Shown here: positions 45,132-54,388 of the stretch, piece after piece
Position numbering within the stretch: the stretch's first letter is position 1
Layout: the number at the start of each line of letters is the position of its first letter
Origin: JACMLD01 sp038207265
Lineage (GTDB): Bacteria; Bacteroidota; Bacteroidia; Chitinophagales; Chitinophagaceae
Direction of reading: 5' to 3'
Length of the DNA: 64,000 nt
NCBI GenBank assembly: GCA_038207265.1
Contig: JBBQZZ010000002.1
Location: 372,001 to 436,000, forward strand
Position numbers and translations under genes: made by a program
Notes under the pieces: generated by a model
Seen by the model: only the letters and a program-made list of their open reading frames with translations
Told to the model about the DNA's origin: nothing
Databases searched by the model: none

Positions 45132-47687
45132 TCAGAGAATATTGATTTCTGCGGTGAATAATTGTTTCTGTGTTTGTGCATGCTGGAAATATGTTTTCGA
45201 GACAGCCATGGGTATGGCCCGTAAAAAACCCTGCATAGCAGTCAGGAACTGGTAAAGATTTTCATATTGCCCTGTATTATTGTCAAAAGAAGCCAGTTTG
45301 TTTTTATCTGCCTGTTGTAACAAAGCATAGGCTTCCAGTACCAGCTTTTCATGTTCCGGTTGTTCATGATCGTTATGTTGCCTGGGTAAATTAGCCAGGT
45401 ATGCTTTCAGCCTGTCCATTTGATAAATAAGGGACCGGGGATTATGGGCATCCAGCAGCATTAGTTCCAGTAGCAGGGGCAGTTGAATATGTTCCCTGTA
45501 TTTATAACGATAGTTCACCAGGCTTTCGTTGCTGATCAACACTGCTTCCATTGAATCATAATCTGTTTGCTCATCGTTCCTGAACAGCAAGGTGGAAAGC
45601 AGCATGCTGGTAAGTAAAAGACTTTGTTCAATTTTACGTCCGGTATCCAGCATGATCCATCCCTGTTCGCGGGAAATGCTTTCCCTGTTCAGTCCAACAA
45701 ATGCCACCATGGAAGTAATGAGATAATCCAAAGCACTGATCATCCGGTGATGGCCTGTTTTTGAAGCTTTCTCAGCAATGGCCCATTCATCTTCAAGTCC
45801 GCGCATTACACGCCAGGTATCTGTAGACCAGTGGTCCCTCACGGCATGTACGGCTCTTTTAAAAAGTGCAAGGTTAAAACTGATGCTTCCCGTTTTTTGT
45901 TCGTCAAATAAAATAGATCTTAACTCTTTCCACGGACTTTCAAACAATGTTTCATCTTCTGAAATAAATCCGGGATAGGTACTGGTAAACTGCGTAAGTG
46001 CCATCAATAAATTTTTCTCTGATGGCATATCATTTTCGAGTGATAGCCGGTTTCCATCCGAAACAAATTGCATCACTGTTCGCTGAAAGCGCGCATTGCC
46101 CAATAAACGTTCTGTATAACGACCTACCCAAAAAAGGTTTTCGGCAGTATGGCTGGGCAATGATCCGTTGTGTGTATTGCTGTAATTCCTTTCCAGTTCT
46201 TTTCGAACGTTTAATACGCGTCCGGGCTCCGGTGAAATGATCCATGTGTCTTTGCTGATACCACCAAGCTGATTGGAAATTACAAAATTGCCAAGCCCGG
46301 CTGTAGTTCTTGTGAGCCCGCCCGTCATAACTGTATAACTTACATTGTTACTTACCAGGAAACTGCGGAACAAAGCATTGCGTGGTACTATTTTGCCATT
46401 GACCAGGGACGGCGTGGAAGAAAAATTTATTTTCTCCTGTCCAACATATAAATAAGGATGTGCTTTTATTTGTTCCTTTAATAATTTCACCTGGGTATGG
46501 TCCAATGCAGCGCCGTCTACTGATGTACTTCTGGTAAAGTCTTTATAAATTTTTTTGATAACCAGCGATTGGATATTTTCCAATACATAAAGTTGTTCTT
46601 TGGGTTGCCCGCACCACCATGATGCAATGGTGGGCATTAACAAATCTTCACCCAGCAAATACTTTGCAATATTTTTCAGGAATGGCATCAAACCAGGATT
46701 CTCCAGTATACTTGATCCCAGTGGATTTGCTATACTCACATTGCCAGAACGCACCGACTGCAATAAACCGGGTACGCCTAACTGTGAGTCTTCTTTTAAT
46801 TCAAGCGGGTCACAATATATATCATCTACCCTGCGGAGAATAACATCTACTTTTTCCAGGCCGCTCAAAGTTTTCAACCAGACAAAATTATCTTTTACCA
46901 TCAGGTCATTACCCTGAACCAATGTAAAGCCAAGAAAAGAAGACAGGTAAGAATGTTCAAAATAAGTTTCGTTACCCGGCCCTGGTGTTAATACTACAAT
47001 CCTGGGATTTTCTTTTTTGCCGGGGGCCATTGATGTCAATGCGTTTCTCAATGCATTATAATAGGTGGTTAGCCTGCGTACTTTTATACCATTGAATAAT
47101 TCCGGCAGCACACGTGCCATGGCCATCCTGTTTTCCAGCACATAACCCGAACCTGAAGGAGCCTGCGAACGGTCGTTTACAATCCAGATTTTTCCGTCTG
47201 CGCTACGGGCAATATCAGCGGCATAAGAAATCAGGCTGTGTTTGCCCGGTTGGTGAATGCCAAAACACTGCCTGAGGAAACCTGCATGGTTATAAATTAA
47301 TTCCATCGGCAACAACCCGTTCTTAATTAATTTTTGTTCCCCATAAATATCTTTTAGTACAAGGTCCAGCAATGTTGCTCGCTGAATTAAACCGGATTCA
47401 ATTTTTTGCCATTCTTCTTTATTGATAACAAATGGAATAATATCGAGTTTCCAGGGACGATTCAATCCAGCAGGATCTCCATATATGTTGTAGGTAACAC
47501 CATTTTCTTTCAACAGGCGCAGCATATCCTGGTGGCGGTTATTCATTTCTTCCTGGCCCAATTGATTGAAAGACTCAAAAAAAGGCTGCCAGTTGGTGCG
47601 AAGTTGTCCAGCCCCATCCAGGAGTTCGTCATAAAACAGGGGAGTACTGTTATAATGTTCTAAAGATGTTGGTGTTTCCAATGTCAT
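45132..47687 (-). CDS. Circularly permuted ATP-grasp / alpha-E fusion protein
   Basis: An 851-residue cytoplasmic protein. Residues 1-500 are the circularly permuted ATP-grasp domain (DUF407/DUF404 type: YNIYGDPAGLNRPWKLDIIPFVI, WIVNDRSQAPSGSGYVLENR, VVLTPGPGNETYFEHSYL, ILRRVDDIYCDPLEL, ANPLGSSILENPGLM, then TGGLTR). From about 508 (LPSHTAENLFWVGRYTERL) to the end is the helical alpha-E domain (DUF403). The two are often separate genes; here they are fused. The ATP-grasp part is predicted to form amide bonds with ATP. Product and substrates are unknown. It starts the two-gene operon with the transglutaminase. Confidence 0.9.
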   Translation of the reverse strand: MTLETPTSLEHYNSTPLFYDELLDGAGQLRTNWQPFFESFNQLGQEEMNNRHQDMLRLLKENGVTYNIYGDPAGLNRPWKLDIIPFVINKEEWQKIESGLIQRATLLDLVLKDIYGEQKLIKNGLLPMELIYNHAGFLRQCFGIHQPGKHSLISYAADIARSADGKIWIVNDRSQAPSGSGYVLENRMAMARVLPELFNGIKVRRLTTYYNALRNALTSMAPGKKENPRIVVLTPGPGNETYFEHSYLSSFLGFTLVQGNDLMVKDNFVWLKTLSGLEKVDVILRRVDDIYCDPLELKEDSQLGVPGLLQSVRSGNVSIANPLGSSILENPGLMPFLKNIAKYLLGEDLLMPTIASWWCGQPKEQLYVLENIQSLVIKKIYKDFTRSTSVDGAALDHTQVKLLKEQIKAHPYLYVGQEKINFSSTPSLVNGKIVPRNALFRSFLVSNNVSYTVMTGGLTRTTAGLGNFVISNQLGGISKDTWIISPEPGRVLNVRKELERNYSNTHNGSLPSHTAENLFWVGRYTERLLGNARFQRTVMQFVSDGNRLSLENDMPSEKNLLMALTQFTSTYPGFISEDETLFESPWKELRSILFDEQKTGSISFNLALFKRAVHAVRDHWSTDTWRVMRGLEDEWAIAEKASKTGHHRMISALDYLITSMVAFVGLNRESISREQGWIMLDTGRKIEQSLLLTSMLLSTLLFRNDEQTDYDSMEAVLISNESLVNYRYKYREHIQLPLLLELMLLDAHNPRSLIYQMDRLKAYLANLPRQHNDHEQPEHEKLVLEAYALLQQADKNKLASFDNNTGQYENLYQFLTAMQGFLRAIPMAVSKTYFQHAQTQKQLFTAEINIL

Positions 47688-47799
47688 GTACGGCTTTATA
47701 ACACGTAAATTTCAAATGATGTATGCGATAAAAATAATGAATAATGGGAAGCCGGGAGTTACCAGATTTTCACCTACTATCAACATCGTTATTATACAT

Positions 47800-48585
47800 T
47801 CAATTTTTAACTGAAGCCCAGAACAAAGCATTGCGGAAAATGGTAGTGTACACGTTATTTTGAAATAAACCAGGAGAATGCCCCATAAAAATATACAAGT
47901 TGCGGGCTTTGAAATTTGTATTGGTCCAGATCACAGGATGATCTCCCATTTTGATGAATGATGAAGGCTGATAAGATGATTCATCAACGCTTGCAATTAC
48001 CTGTACATTTTGCCGCGGACTTTTGTTATAAGTATACCATTCTTCTTTTTCAATATTAAATAATGCCGGAACGCCTTTCATACAAGGATGTAATGAATCT
48101 TCGTTATTCACTTTTGCGCTTACAAAACTGGCAATATAATTTTCATACCGGATGCCGCCCATAAAACCAGAGAACCATTGCCAGATCGGGAATCCGTCAA
48201 ATTCACCCAATAATGTTGCATGATGAAAGCCTATCCAACCGCCTTTTCCTTGTTCAATATATTTTATAAAGGCATCAGATGCTTGCTGCGTCCAGCCGTA
48301 GGGCGGATAATCCAATTGAATAAAAAGCTGGTAATGGTTTAGCAACTTCTCATCAATACTTTTTGTATCGCTTATGTAATCAATGGAAAAGTTGCTGTCA
48401 GCGGCAAGTTTATTCAGCCATTGCTTGGCTGCGGCGGAATAAAGAACATGATGACCCCTGTTTTCTGAAATGGCCAATACATGAAATCGAACTGGTTGTA
48501 TGGGTTTATTTTTTTGTGCAGCGGCTGATAACTGCAAACAAACAATGGCAAAAAGAGTAATGAATTTTTTTAACTGCACGGGCAT
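47800..48585 (-). CDS. ThuA-like domain protein, exported
   Basis: A 261-residue protein with a signal peptide (KKFITLFAIVCLQLSAAAQ) and a single ThuA domain, a glutamine-amidotransferase-like fold (FHVLAISENRGHHVLYSAAAKQW, GKGGWIGFHHATLLGEF, WIGFHH being the turn before the active-site-like pocket, and DHPVIWTNTNFKARNLYIFMGHSPGLF). ThuA proteins take part in trehalose or other sugar metabolism, or act as heme-binding accessory domains. The role here is not resolved. The terminator upstream separates it from the FKBP gene. Confidence 0.88.
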   Translation of the reverse strand: MPVQLKKFITLFAIVCLQLSAAAQKNKPIQPVRFHVLAISENRGHHVLYSAAAKQWLNKLAADSNFSIDYISDTKSIDEKLLNHYQLFIQLDYPPYGWTQQASDAFIKYIEQGKGGWIGFHHATLLGEFDGFPIWQWFSGFMGGIRYENYIASFVSAKVNNEDSLHPCMKGVPALFNIEKEEWYTYNKSPRQNVQVIASVDESSYQPSSFIKMGDHPVIWTNTNFKARNLYIFMGHSPGLFQNNVYTTIFRNALFWASVKN

Positions 48586-48606
48586 GGCTTAGGGAGTTCG
48601 CAATTA

Positions 48607-48632
48607 TAAAAAAAGAGCCAGTCCGGCTCTTT
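48607..48632 (-). terminator. Rho-independent terminator of the FKBP gene
   Basis: A perfect 8-bp stem AAAGAGCC / GGCTCTTT (48612-48619 and 48625-48632). On the minus strand it is followed by a T-rich tract. Confidence 0.85.
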
Positions 48633-48653
48633 GTAAATTTCAATATAGTTACA

Positions 48654-49088
48654 TCAACTAATGCCTAATAACTCAACTTCAAAGACCAGCGTACTATTAG
48701 GGCCAATCTGTGCACTCACTTGTCTTTCTCCATAGCCGAGATGAGGTGGAATAAAAAAACGCCATTTGCTGCCCAATGACATCAGTTGAACTCCTTCTGT
48801 CCATCCTTTAATTACTGCGTTCAACGGAAATGTAGCGGGTTGGCCGCGTTGAACGGAACTGTCAAAAACGCTTCCATCTATTAATGTGCCATGATAATGA
48901 CAGGTAACCTTATTGGATGCACTGGGTTTTGCTCCTGTACCTTCTTTCATTACTTCGTATTGTAGTCCGCTTGGCAGGGAGACAATACCTTCTTTTTGTT
49001 TATTGCTTTCCAGGAAATCCTGTCCTGCTTTGAGATTGGCGGATGCTTTGTCATTTTTCATCTGAGATAATTTATCACTGATTCCCAT
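48654..49088 (-). CDS. FKBP-type peptidyl-prolyl cis-trans isomerase, cytoplasmic
   Basis: A 144-residue protein of the FklB/FKBP22 type. A short helical N-terminal part (ISDKLSQMKNDKASANLKAGQDFLESNKQKEG) that mediates dimerisation in homologues is followed by an FKBP domain (YEVMKEGTGAKPSASNKVTCHYHGTLIDGSVFDSS, VIKGWTEGVQLM, FFIPPHLGYGERQV, PNSTLVFEVELLGI). The active-site residues are well kept. No signal peptide is present, unlike the two other FKBP proteins in this window. Confidence 0.93.
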   Translation of the reverse strand: MGISDKLSQMKNDKASANLKAGQDFLESNKQKEGIVSLPSGLQYEVMKEGTGAKPSASNKVTCHYHGTLIDGSVFDSSVQRGQPATFPLNAVIKGWTEGVQLMSLGSKWRFFIPPHLGYGERQVSAQIGPNSTLVFEVELLGIS

Positions 49089-49102
49089 AAAATTATTTTA
49101 AG

Positions 49103-49110
49103 CAAAAGTA
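49103..49110 (-). promoter_or_regulatory. -7 element of the FKBP gene
   Basis: On the minus strand TACTTTTG is a perfect TAnnTTTG, 14 bases before the ATG at 49088. The -33 element is not clear. Confidence 0.5.
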
Positions 49111-49197
49111 AATCAATAATAAAGAATGCATAATCAAACGACCACTTAATTTTATTTTTTGTTTTGTGATTGACGTATTTTTAGCAATAAAAAAGTC

Positions 49198-50601
49198 ATG
49201 AGAAATACTTTTCTTGCCGTATGTTTCTTTGTTCCTTTGATTTTTTCCGGGCAGTTGCGTTTGCCTTCCATTTTGTCTGACGGAATGGTACTGCAGCAAA
49301 ATGATTCCGTGAGTTTGTGGGGATGGGCTGGTCCTGGAGATAAGGTTTATGTTAGTAATAGTTGGGACAATCATGCAGATTCAACGATTGTTACGCATGG
49401 AGCTACCTGGAAGGTAAAAATCAAAACACCTGTAGCCGGTGGACCTTATTCCATTACCATTAGAAGCGATAAAACCATTAAGTTGAATGATATATTGATT
49501 GGTGAAGTCTGGGTTTGCTCCGGTCAATCAAATATGGAAATGAGTTATAACTGGGGAATAAAAAGTATGAGCAATGATGTTAGCAAGGCCTATAACAATA
49601 AAATACGTTTTTTCCAAGTGGCAAAAGCTACTTCGTTATATCCACAAGATGATTTAACAGGGAAATGGGTGGTTTGCGATTCAAATACGTTGAAATCGTT
49701 TAGTGCGGCGGGATACTATTTCGGAAAGGAGCTGAATGCTAAGTTAGACCTGCCTGTTGGACTCATTAATACGAGTTGGGGTGGTACACCTGCAGAAGTA
49801 TGGACCCCACGCGAATCGATCGAGCAAAGCGGGGCATTAAAAAATGCTGCGGCAAAACTGGAATCTTATGCGTGGTGGCCATTGGAGCCAGGTGTAACAT
49901 ACAATGCGATGGTAGCGCCTATTATCAATTTTGATATGGCAGGTGCAATATGGTACCAGGGAGAAGGTAATACCAGTAACAATGCAACTTACGGGCAATT
50001 GTTTACAACCATGATTGACAGTTGGAGAAATGCATGGAAAAAAGAATTCCCGTTTTATTATGTACAGATAGCGCCATTTAAATACGGCAACAATAATATT
50101 GGAGCATTAATCCAGGAGCAGCAGGCAAAAACGATGACTCATTCAAAAACAGGAATGGTGGTTACAACCGATATCATAGATACTATCACTGATATTCACC
50201 CGAAAAATAAAAAAGAAGTGGGAAGACGTCTTGCCAACTGGGCCCTTGCAGAAACTTATCACATACCAGGTATCGTTTATAAAAGTCCCCTTTTTAAAAA
50301 TGCGACCCACCAAAAAGATAAAATGATACTCAGTTTCGACAATACAGAAAATGGCCTCATTGCAAAAGGGAAAGCCATCATTGGATTTTTTATTTCCGCT
50401 GCAAATGAAAACTGGTATCCGGCGGAAGCTAAAATTGAAAAAGGTACTATCATAATCTGGAGTAAGAATGTAAAAGCACCTGTGTATCTCCGTTATGGTT
50501 TTGGTAATACTGTAATCGGGAATGTTTTTTCTTCGGAAGGCCTGCCACTTGTTCCTTTCCGTACGGATAATTTTGAAGTAGATCAAAGTCCGGTAAAATA
50601 A
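49198..50601 (+). CDS. Sialate O-acetylesterase, exported
   Basis: A 467-residue SGNH-type esterase with a signal peptide (RNTFLAVCFFVPLIFSGQ). The N-terminal beta domain (SDGMVLQQNDSVSLWGWAGPGDKV) is typical of this family. The catalytic part has GEVWVCSGQSNMEM with the nucleophile serine near residue 111, LINTSWGGTPAEVWT, IWYQGEGN, and DIHPKNKKEVGRRLA with the Asp and His. It removes O-acetyl groups from sialic acids or plant-type glycans. No sialic acid catabolic genes lie nearby. Confidence 0.93.
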   Translation: MRNTFLAVCFFVPLIFSGQLRLPSILSDGMVLQQNDSVSLWGWAGPGDKVYVSNSWDNHADSTIVTHGATWKVKIKTPVAGGPYSITIRSDKTIKLNDILIGEVWVCSGQSNMEMSYNWGIKSMSNDVSKAYNNKIRFFQVAKATSLYPQDDLTGKWVVCDSNTLKSFSAAGYYFGKELNAKLDLPVGLINTSWGGTPAEVWTPRESIEQSGALKNAAAKLESYAWWPLEPGVTYNAMVAPIINFDMAGAIWYQGEGNTSNNATYGQLFTTMIDSWRNAWKKEFPFYYVQIAPFKYGNNNIGALIQEQQAKTMTHSKTGMVVTTDIIDTITDIHPKNKKEVGRRLANWALAETYHIPGIVYKSPLFKNATHQKDKMILSFDNTENGLIAKGKAIIGFFISAANENWYPAEAKIEKGTIIIWSKNVKAPVYLRYGFGNTVIGNVFSSEGLPLVPFRTDNFEVDQSPVK

Positions 50602-50625
50602 TAACGGCTTGATGTTTTCAATAAA

Positions 50626-50657
50626 AAAAGCGGATTGATTTAACAGCCCGCTTTTCT
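50626..50657 (+). terminator. Rho-independent terminator after the sialate esterase gene
   Basis: An 8-bp stem AAAAGCGG / CCGCTTTT with a 14-base loop, followed by a short T run. Confidence 0.7.
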
Positions 50658-50724
50658 AAAATAAATTGCTTTGCTTAATATCTGCAAGCAATAAATATCT
50701 GAATTACCTGTGAAGGCAAATTTA

Positions 50725-50994
50725 TCATCCGTTACGAAGTTCCTCTTCAATAAGGTCATTAAAGGTTTCTTCGTTTTTAAAAACCCATTCCGGCAAAGGT
50801 TGCTTTACTATTTTCCAGGTTGTACCTTCTTTCTGCATGCGGAACATAATACGATTTCCCCGGTCATCACTCACATCTACAGTGAATAGTTCTTCCTGCG
50901 GTCCGTTCAATCTCCGGAAATTAAATTCCCTTAAATGTCCGTCTGCTTTCACTAACCGGGTAAACTGGATATTTTTTATAAACTGAATTTGCAT
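50725..50994 (-). CDS. Conserved small protein of unknown function
   Basis: An 89-residue soluble protein. The pattern IQFTRLVKADGHLREFNFRRLN, LFTVDVSDDRGNRIMFRMQKEG and WKIVKQPLPEWVF suggests a small beta-rich domain with a closing helix (NEETFNDLIEEEL). It looks like a real gene by composition and resembles small conserved Bacteroidota proteins. No function is known. It is transcribed alone, convergent with the esterase gene. Confidence 0.75.
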   Translation of the reverse strand: MQIQFIKNIQFTRLVKADGHLREFNFRRLNGPQEELFTVDVSDDRGNRIMFRMQKEGTTWKIVKQPLPEWVFKNEETFNDLIEEELRNG

Positions 50995-51272
50995 GATTTC
51001 TTTTTTAATACAACAACAATTTTTATGCTAAGCTTACTCATAACGCTCACAATAGTATAAAAGTTTTACAAAGCATATAAATGGTAAGCTGATTGTAAAA
51101 ATAAGGATAATCTGATGAAAACCGATACGAGGAACGTTAATACCTCCCACAATACTGAATTTTTCGTAATATAAACCTGGGGATTTGATATGGATAAAAT
51201 ATCGTTAGTATAATGAAGAGCAAGTTTCAATAATTTTCTAAATGTTAATTTCAATGGAATTAGAGCGATCGA

Positions 51273-52520
51273 CTATGAAGTGGTCATCAATTCTGCAGTT
51301 TGTTCTTCTACCGAAGAAATACTGGTGCGGTAACGGATAATGCGACGGCCAACAAGTAATACAGTGAAACTTGTGGTAGCGCAGCATGCCATTACACCCG
51401 TCATAGGCAGGGCTGTATGATTTTGTAACATACTCACCAATGCGGAGGTGAATGCACCAATACTCATTTGTATTCCACCCAAAAGTGCAGACGCGCTTCC
51501 GGCATTTCGGCTAAAGGGAGCCAGCGATAATGCCGAAGAATTGGGAAAAGTAAAACCCTGGCAGCACAAAAAAATGAAAATAAAGAAAATAGTGCTGAAC
51601 TGTTCCAGCCAACCAAGTAATGTTCCGGAAAAAAGGCAAATTCCAGTAATGCATTGACAAAGCAGGGCCACTCGTATGATTTGTTCACTCTTGTAGTTTC
51701 TTAATAATACGCTGTTGATCTGGCTGGCGCCGATAAGTCCCAGCGCAATCAACGCGAATATCCAGCCATATTGTTTTTCGGAAACTTTGTATAATTCCAT
51801 AAAAACATAAGGCGACCCTGCGATATATGCATATAACCCGGCCGAAGCAACTGACCCGGTTAACGCGTAAGTATAAAATTGCGGTTCATTGATGACCGCT
51901 ATAAAACCTTTGATTATGGGTTTTGGCAATAGAGAAACAGATTGATCGGGTTTACGGCTTTCTGACAATCCAAAATGAACAGCGGCTAAAATTCCTGCAG
52001 ACATAATGGTAAGGATTATAAAGATATATTTCCATCCCAATGTTGCTGTTACATATCCACCCAGGGTAGGTGCAATGATTGGCGATACACCAACTACCAG
52101 CATAAGCATTGAAAAAACCCGTGCATTGTCTTTAACCGCAAATAAATCTCTTACCATAGCTCTTGAAGCAACCATACCGGCACAACCGCCAATTGCCTGC
52201 AGTAGCCTTAATAAGATCAGTGCATTGGCAGAACTTACCAGTGCGCAACCAATTGAAGCCAGCAGGTAAAGAGAAAGCCCTGCATAAAGGGGCCGTTTTC
52301 TACCAAAGCGATCCAATAAGGGACCATATAGAAATTGTCCCGCCGATATCCCGATAAAAAAGCTGGACAAAGAAAGTGAGACATGGGCGATAGTAGTATG
52401 TAAATCGGAAGCGATAGAAGGAAAAGAAGGCAAGTACATGTCTATGGAAAATGGGCCAACGGCAGATAAAAGACCCAGGATAAGAATAAGGTTGTATTTC
52501 TTTGCTTTTTTGAGACGCAT
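51273..52520 (-). CDS. Bcr/CflA family multidrug exporter (MFS)
   Basis: A 415-residue, 12-helix exporter of the major facilitator superfamily. The DHA1 motifs are clear: GPFSIDMYLPSFPSIA in helix 1, GQFLYGPLLDRFGRKRPLYAG in loop 2-3 (motif A), and the helix 5 antiporter motif GVSPIIAPTLGG. Bcr/CflA members export bicyclomycin, chloramphenicol, cysteine and related compounds. The frame is open back to an ATG at 52559, but MRLKKAKKYNLILILG (52520) gives the normal short N-terminus before helix 1 and is preferred. Confidence 0.92.
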   Translation of the reverse strand: MRLKKAKKYNLILILGLLSAVGPFSIDMYLPSFPSIASDLHTTIAHVSLSLSSFFIGISAGQFLYGPLLDRFGRKRPLYAGLSLYLLASIGCALVSSANALILLRLLQAIGGCAGMVASRAMVRDLFAVKDNARVFSMLMLVVGVSPIIAPTLGGYVTATLGWKYIFIILTIMSAGILAAVHFGLSESRKPDQSVSLLPKPIIKGFIAVINEPQFYTYALTGSVASAGLYAYIAGSPYVFMELYKVSEKQYGWIFALIALGLIGASQINSVLLRNYKSEQIIRVALLCQCITGICLFSGTLLGWLEQFSTIFFIFIFLCCQGFTFPNSSALSLAPFSRNAGSASALLGGIQMSIGAFTSALVSMLQNHTALPMTGVMACCATTSFTVLLVGRRIIRYRTSISSVEEQTAELMTTS

Positions 52521-52603
52521 ACAAGTAGTAAAATTATTGCATTTTAACATGCGGATCATGGTTATACTGCCTGCAGCGAGTATTTTTATGCATAAAACTT
52601 GTT

Positions 52604-53095
52604 ATGAAACAGATCGTCGTTGTATGTATGCTATTTCCTTTTGCAATGAAAGCACAGGATTGCAACCTGAAAAAAGGAACAGATGCCATCACCAGTAAAA
52701 CCACGCTCTCCACTGGTTTTATAGAATTGCCCGGCGCTACCTTATCGATAGATATCAATAGCAAGGAAATTGATTTTTTCTTTGTGAGCAGCCTGCCCAA
52801 TGCAAAATGCCTGGATGAAAATACAGAGGTTAGTTTCTTATTCGAAGGAGGGAAGTTGAAAAGTGAATTTAAAAATTCTGGATCCATGAATTGTGATGGA
52901 ATTTTTCATGTCATTTTCAGGAATTCCGTGTACGGTTCTTCGCCTTTGCAGAAATTGGGTGCCAGGAAAATTCTTACCATACGTCTTTCTGGTAACGGAC
53001 CAAAACCAATTGATATTAGTTTAAAACCGGAGCATCAACAAGCGTTGATGACAACTATTAATTGTGTTATCAAAGAAAGCAAAACCGTTTTGTAG
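52604..53095 (+). CDS. Exported protein of unknown function
   Basis: A 163-residue protein with a signal peptide (KQIVVVCMLFPFAMKAQ). The mature part is beta-rich (TLSIDINSKEIDFFFVSSL, EVSFLFEGGKLKSEFKNSG) with four cysteines spread along it that could form two disulfides. No family was recognised. It is divergent from the exporter gene. Confidence 0.75.
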   Translation: MKQIVVVCMLFPFAMKAQDCNLKKGTDAITSKTTLSTGFIELPGATLSIDINSKEIDFFFVSSLPNAKCLDENTEVSFLFEGGKLKSEFKNSGSMNCDGIFHVIFRNSVYGSSPLQKLGARKILTIRLSGNGPKPIDISLKPEHQQALMTTINCVIKESKTVL

Positions 53096-53144
53096 AATAA
53101 CTTTTTAAACCTTCAACAGACCATCTGGCAGTTTTGTATTATCC

Positions 53145-53618
53145 CTATTGTTTTTTGTTTTGCCTGCCTTTATAAAATTTATCTGCCATAAACGACAAAG
53201 GAATTCCGATGCAAACAATTAATATAATACAGTTAATAATTGCATTGACCGTATTAAGAGGGCGGGGAGAGATTTTTGTTAGAGGTACTACCAGCAGGTT
53301 CATAATGGCCCAGATAAAAATACCATATATTATTCCGGCTACAATTTTGTTTTTTATCAGGTAAATTAAGGAGGGATACAGCCAGAAAAACCAGGCAGTA
53401 AAAGTAAGTGCTATAATATAATGAAGTACCAGCCCAGAAACATAAACCAATGTATCACCGTTAAAGGCATCTGCGCCCATTACTGCACTGGCAATATATT
53501 TAAGGATATTAAATGGGTTATCGCCGGTCTTGATAAAGTAATAAATAAACGCGGAGAGTATGTCAAAAGTGCCAACTATCAGTCCGGCTTTTAATATTTT
53601 TCTGAATAAGTCGTTCAT
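53145..53618 (-). CDS. Four-helix membrane protein of unknown function (possibly DUF1440-like)
   Basis: A 157-residue protein with four hydrophobic segments (LIVGTFDILSAFIYYFI, VSGLVLHYIIALTFTAWFFWLY, VAGIIYGIFIWAIMNLLVVPL, AIINCIILIVCIGIPLSFMAD). The short loops and basic C-terminus (YKGRQNKKQ) resemble YagU/DUF1440-type inner-membrane proteins; that assignment is tentative. It is followed in the same direction by two methyltransferase genes upstream, with 27 bases between it and the nearer one. Confidence 0.7.
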   Translation of the reverse strand: MNDLFRKILKAGLIVGTFDILSAFIYYFIKTGDNPFNILKYIASAVMGADAFNGDTLVYVSGLVLHYIIALTFTAWFFWLYPSLIYLIKNKIVAGIIYGIFIWAIMNLLVVPLTKISPRPLNTVNAIINCIILIVCIGIPLSFMADKFYKGRQNKKQ

Positions 53619-53645
53619 GATTCCCGGTTGTTAATGTTATGTTGT

Positions 53646-54224
53646 TTATTTTTTAACCGCAATTATAATTCCCGTCGCCCAATTTTGTTTCGTCAAAATT
53701 AAATCTTGTCTTTTTTCCAGTGCCATGACAAAATTAATTGCGTTTTCCTGATGGCCGTTTGGCCAATTTGATTGCGGCAACATGTCATCAACTATATAAA
53801 GGCCAGATTTGTTTAACATCGCCAGCACTTCATCCAGCATCAGGTATTTACCATGCCAGGTATCTGCAAAAATATAATCGAACCTAAGATGGCTATTGGC
53901 CCGTATCCATTCTTCCCCATCTGAATGAACCAGGTGTAGTCGCTTGTCGTTACCCAGGTACTTGCCTGCAATGTTCAGGAAATTGGAATCGTTATCAACA
54001 GTTACCAGTTTCGATTCATTGTCCATGCCATCGAGTATCCATGAAGTTGAGAGACCAGTTCCTGTTCCAAGTTCCAGGAACAGACCGCCTGGTTTTGTTG
54101 CAGCCAGGGTGCGCAGCAAGGAACAGGTTAAAATATCAGAAGCCATTGTAAAGCCTGACTTCTTTGTGTCTTTATCAATATCAGTATAAGCTTTCGGGGC
54201 TGGCTGATTTATTTGTTCATTCAT
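53646..54224 (-). CDS. Class I SAM-dependent methyltransferase
   Basis: A 192-residue enzyme of the O-methyltransferase type. Motif I is LFLELGTGTGLSTSW (SAM glycine loop), motif II has LVTVDNDSNFL, and DYIFADTWHGKY and GLYIVDDMLPQ follow. Catechol O-methyltransferase-like enzymes have this layout, but the substrate is unknown. The start is an ATG at 54224. The gene may share a transcript with the membrane protein that follows. Confidence 0.85.
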   Translation of the reverse strand: MNEQINQPAPKAYTDIDKDTKKSGFTMASDILTCSLLRTLAATKPGGLFLELGTGTGLSTSWILDGMDNESKLVTVDNDSNFLNIAGKYLGNDKRLHLVHSDGEEWIRANSHLRFDYIFADTWHGKYLMLDEVLAMLNKSGLYIVDDMLPQSNWPNGHQENAINFVMALEKRQDLILTKQNWATGIIIAVKK

Positions 54225-54388
54225 ATTTTATGCAATCCTGTAATACCAGGTTAGTACAACAGTTTGAAGATAATAACTAAAACCCAATTCTCGTTTTTGA
54301 TTAATGGACAATAACGCAGAAGTATGAAATGCCAATTCATTACTTTGGATATGCAGATAAAGAAAATTAATTTTTCGGGCGAAGCGTA

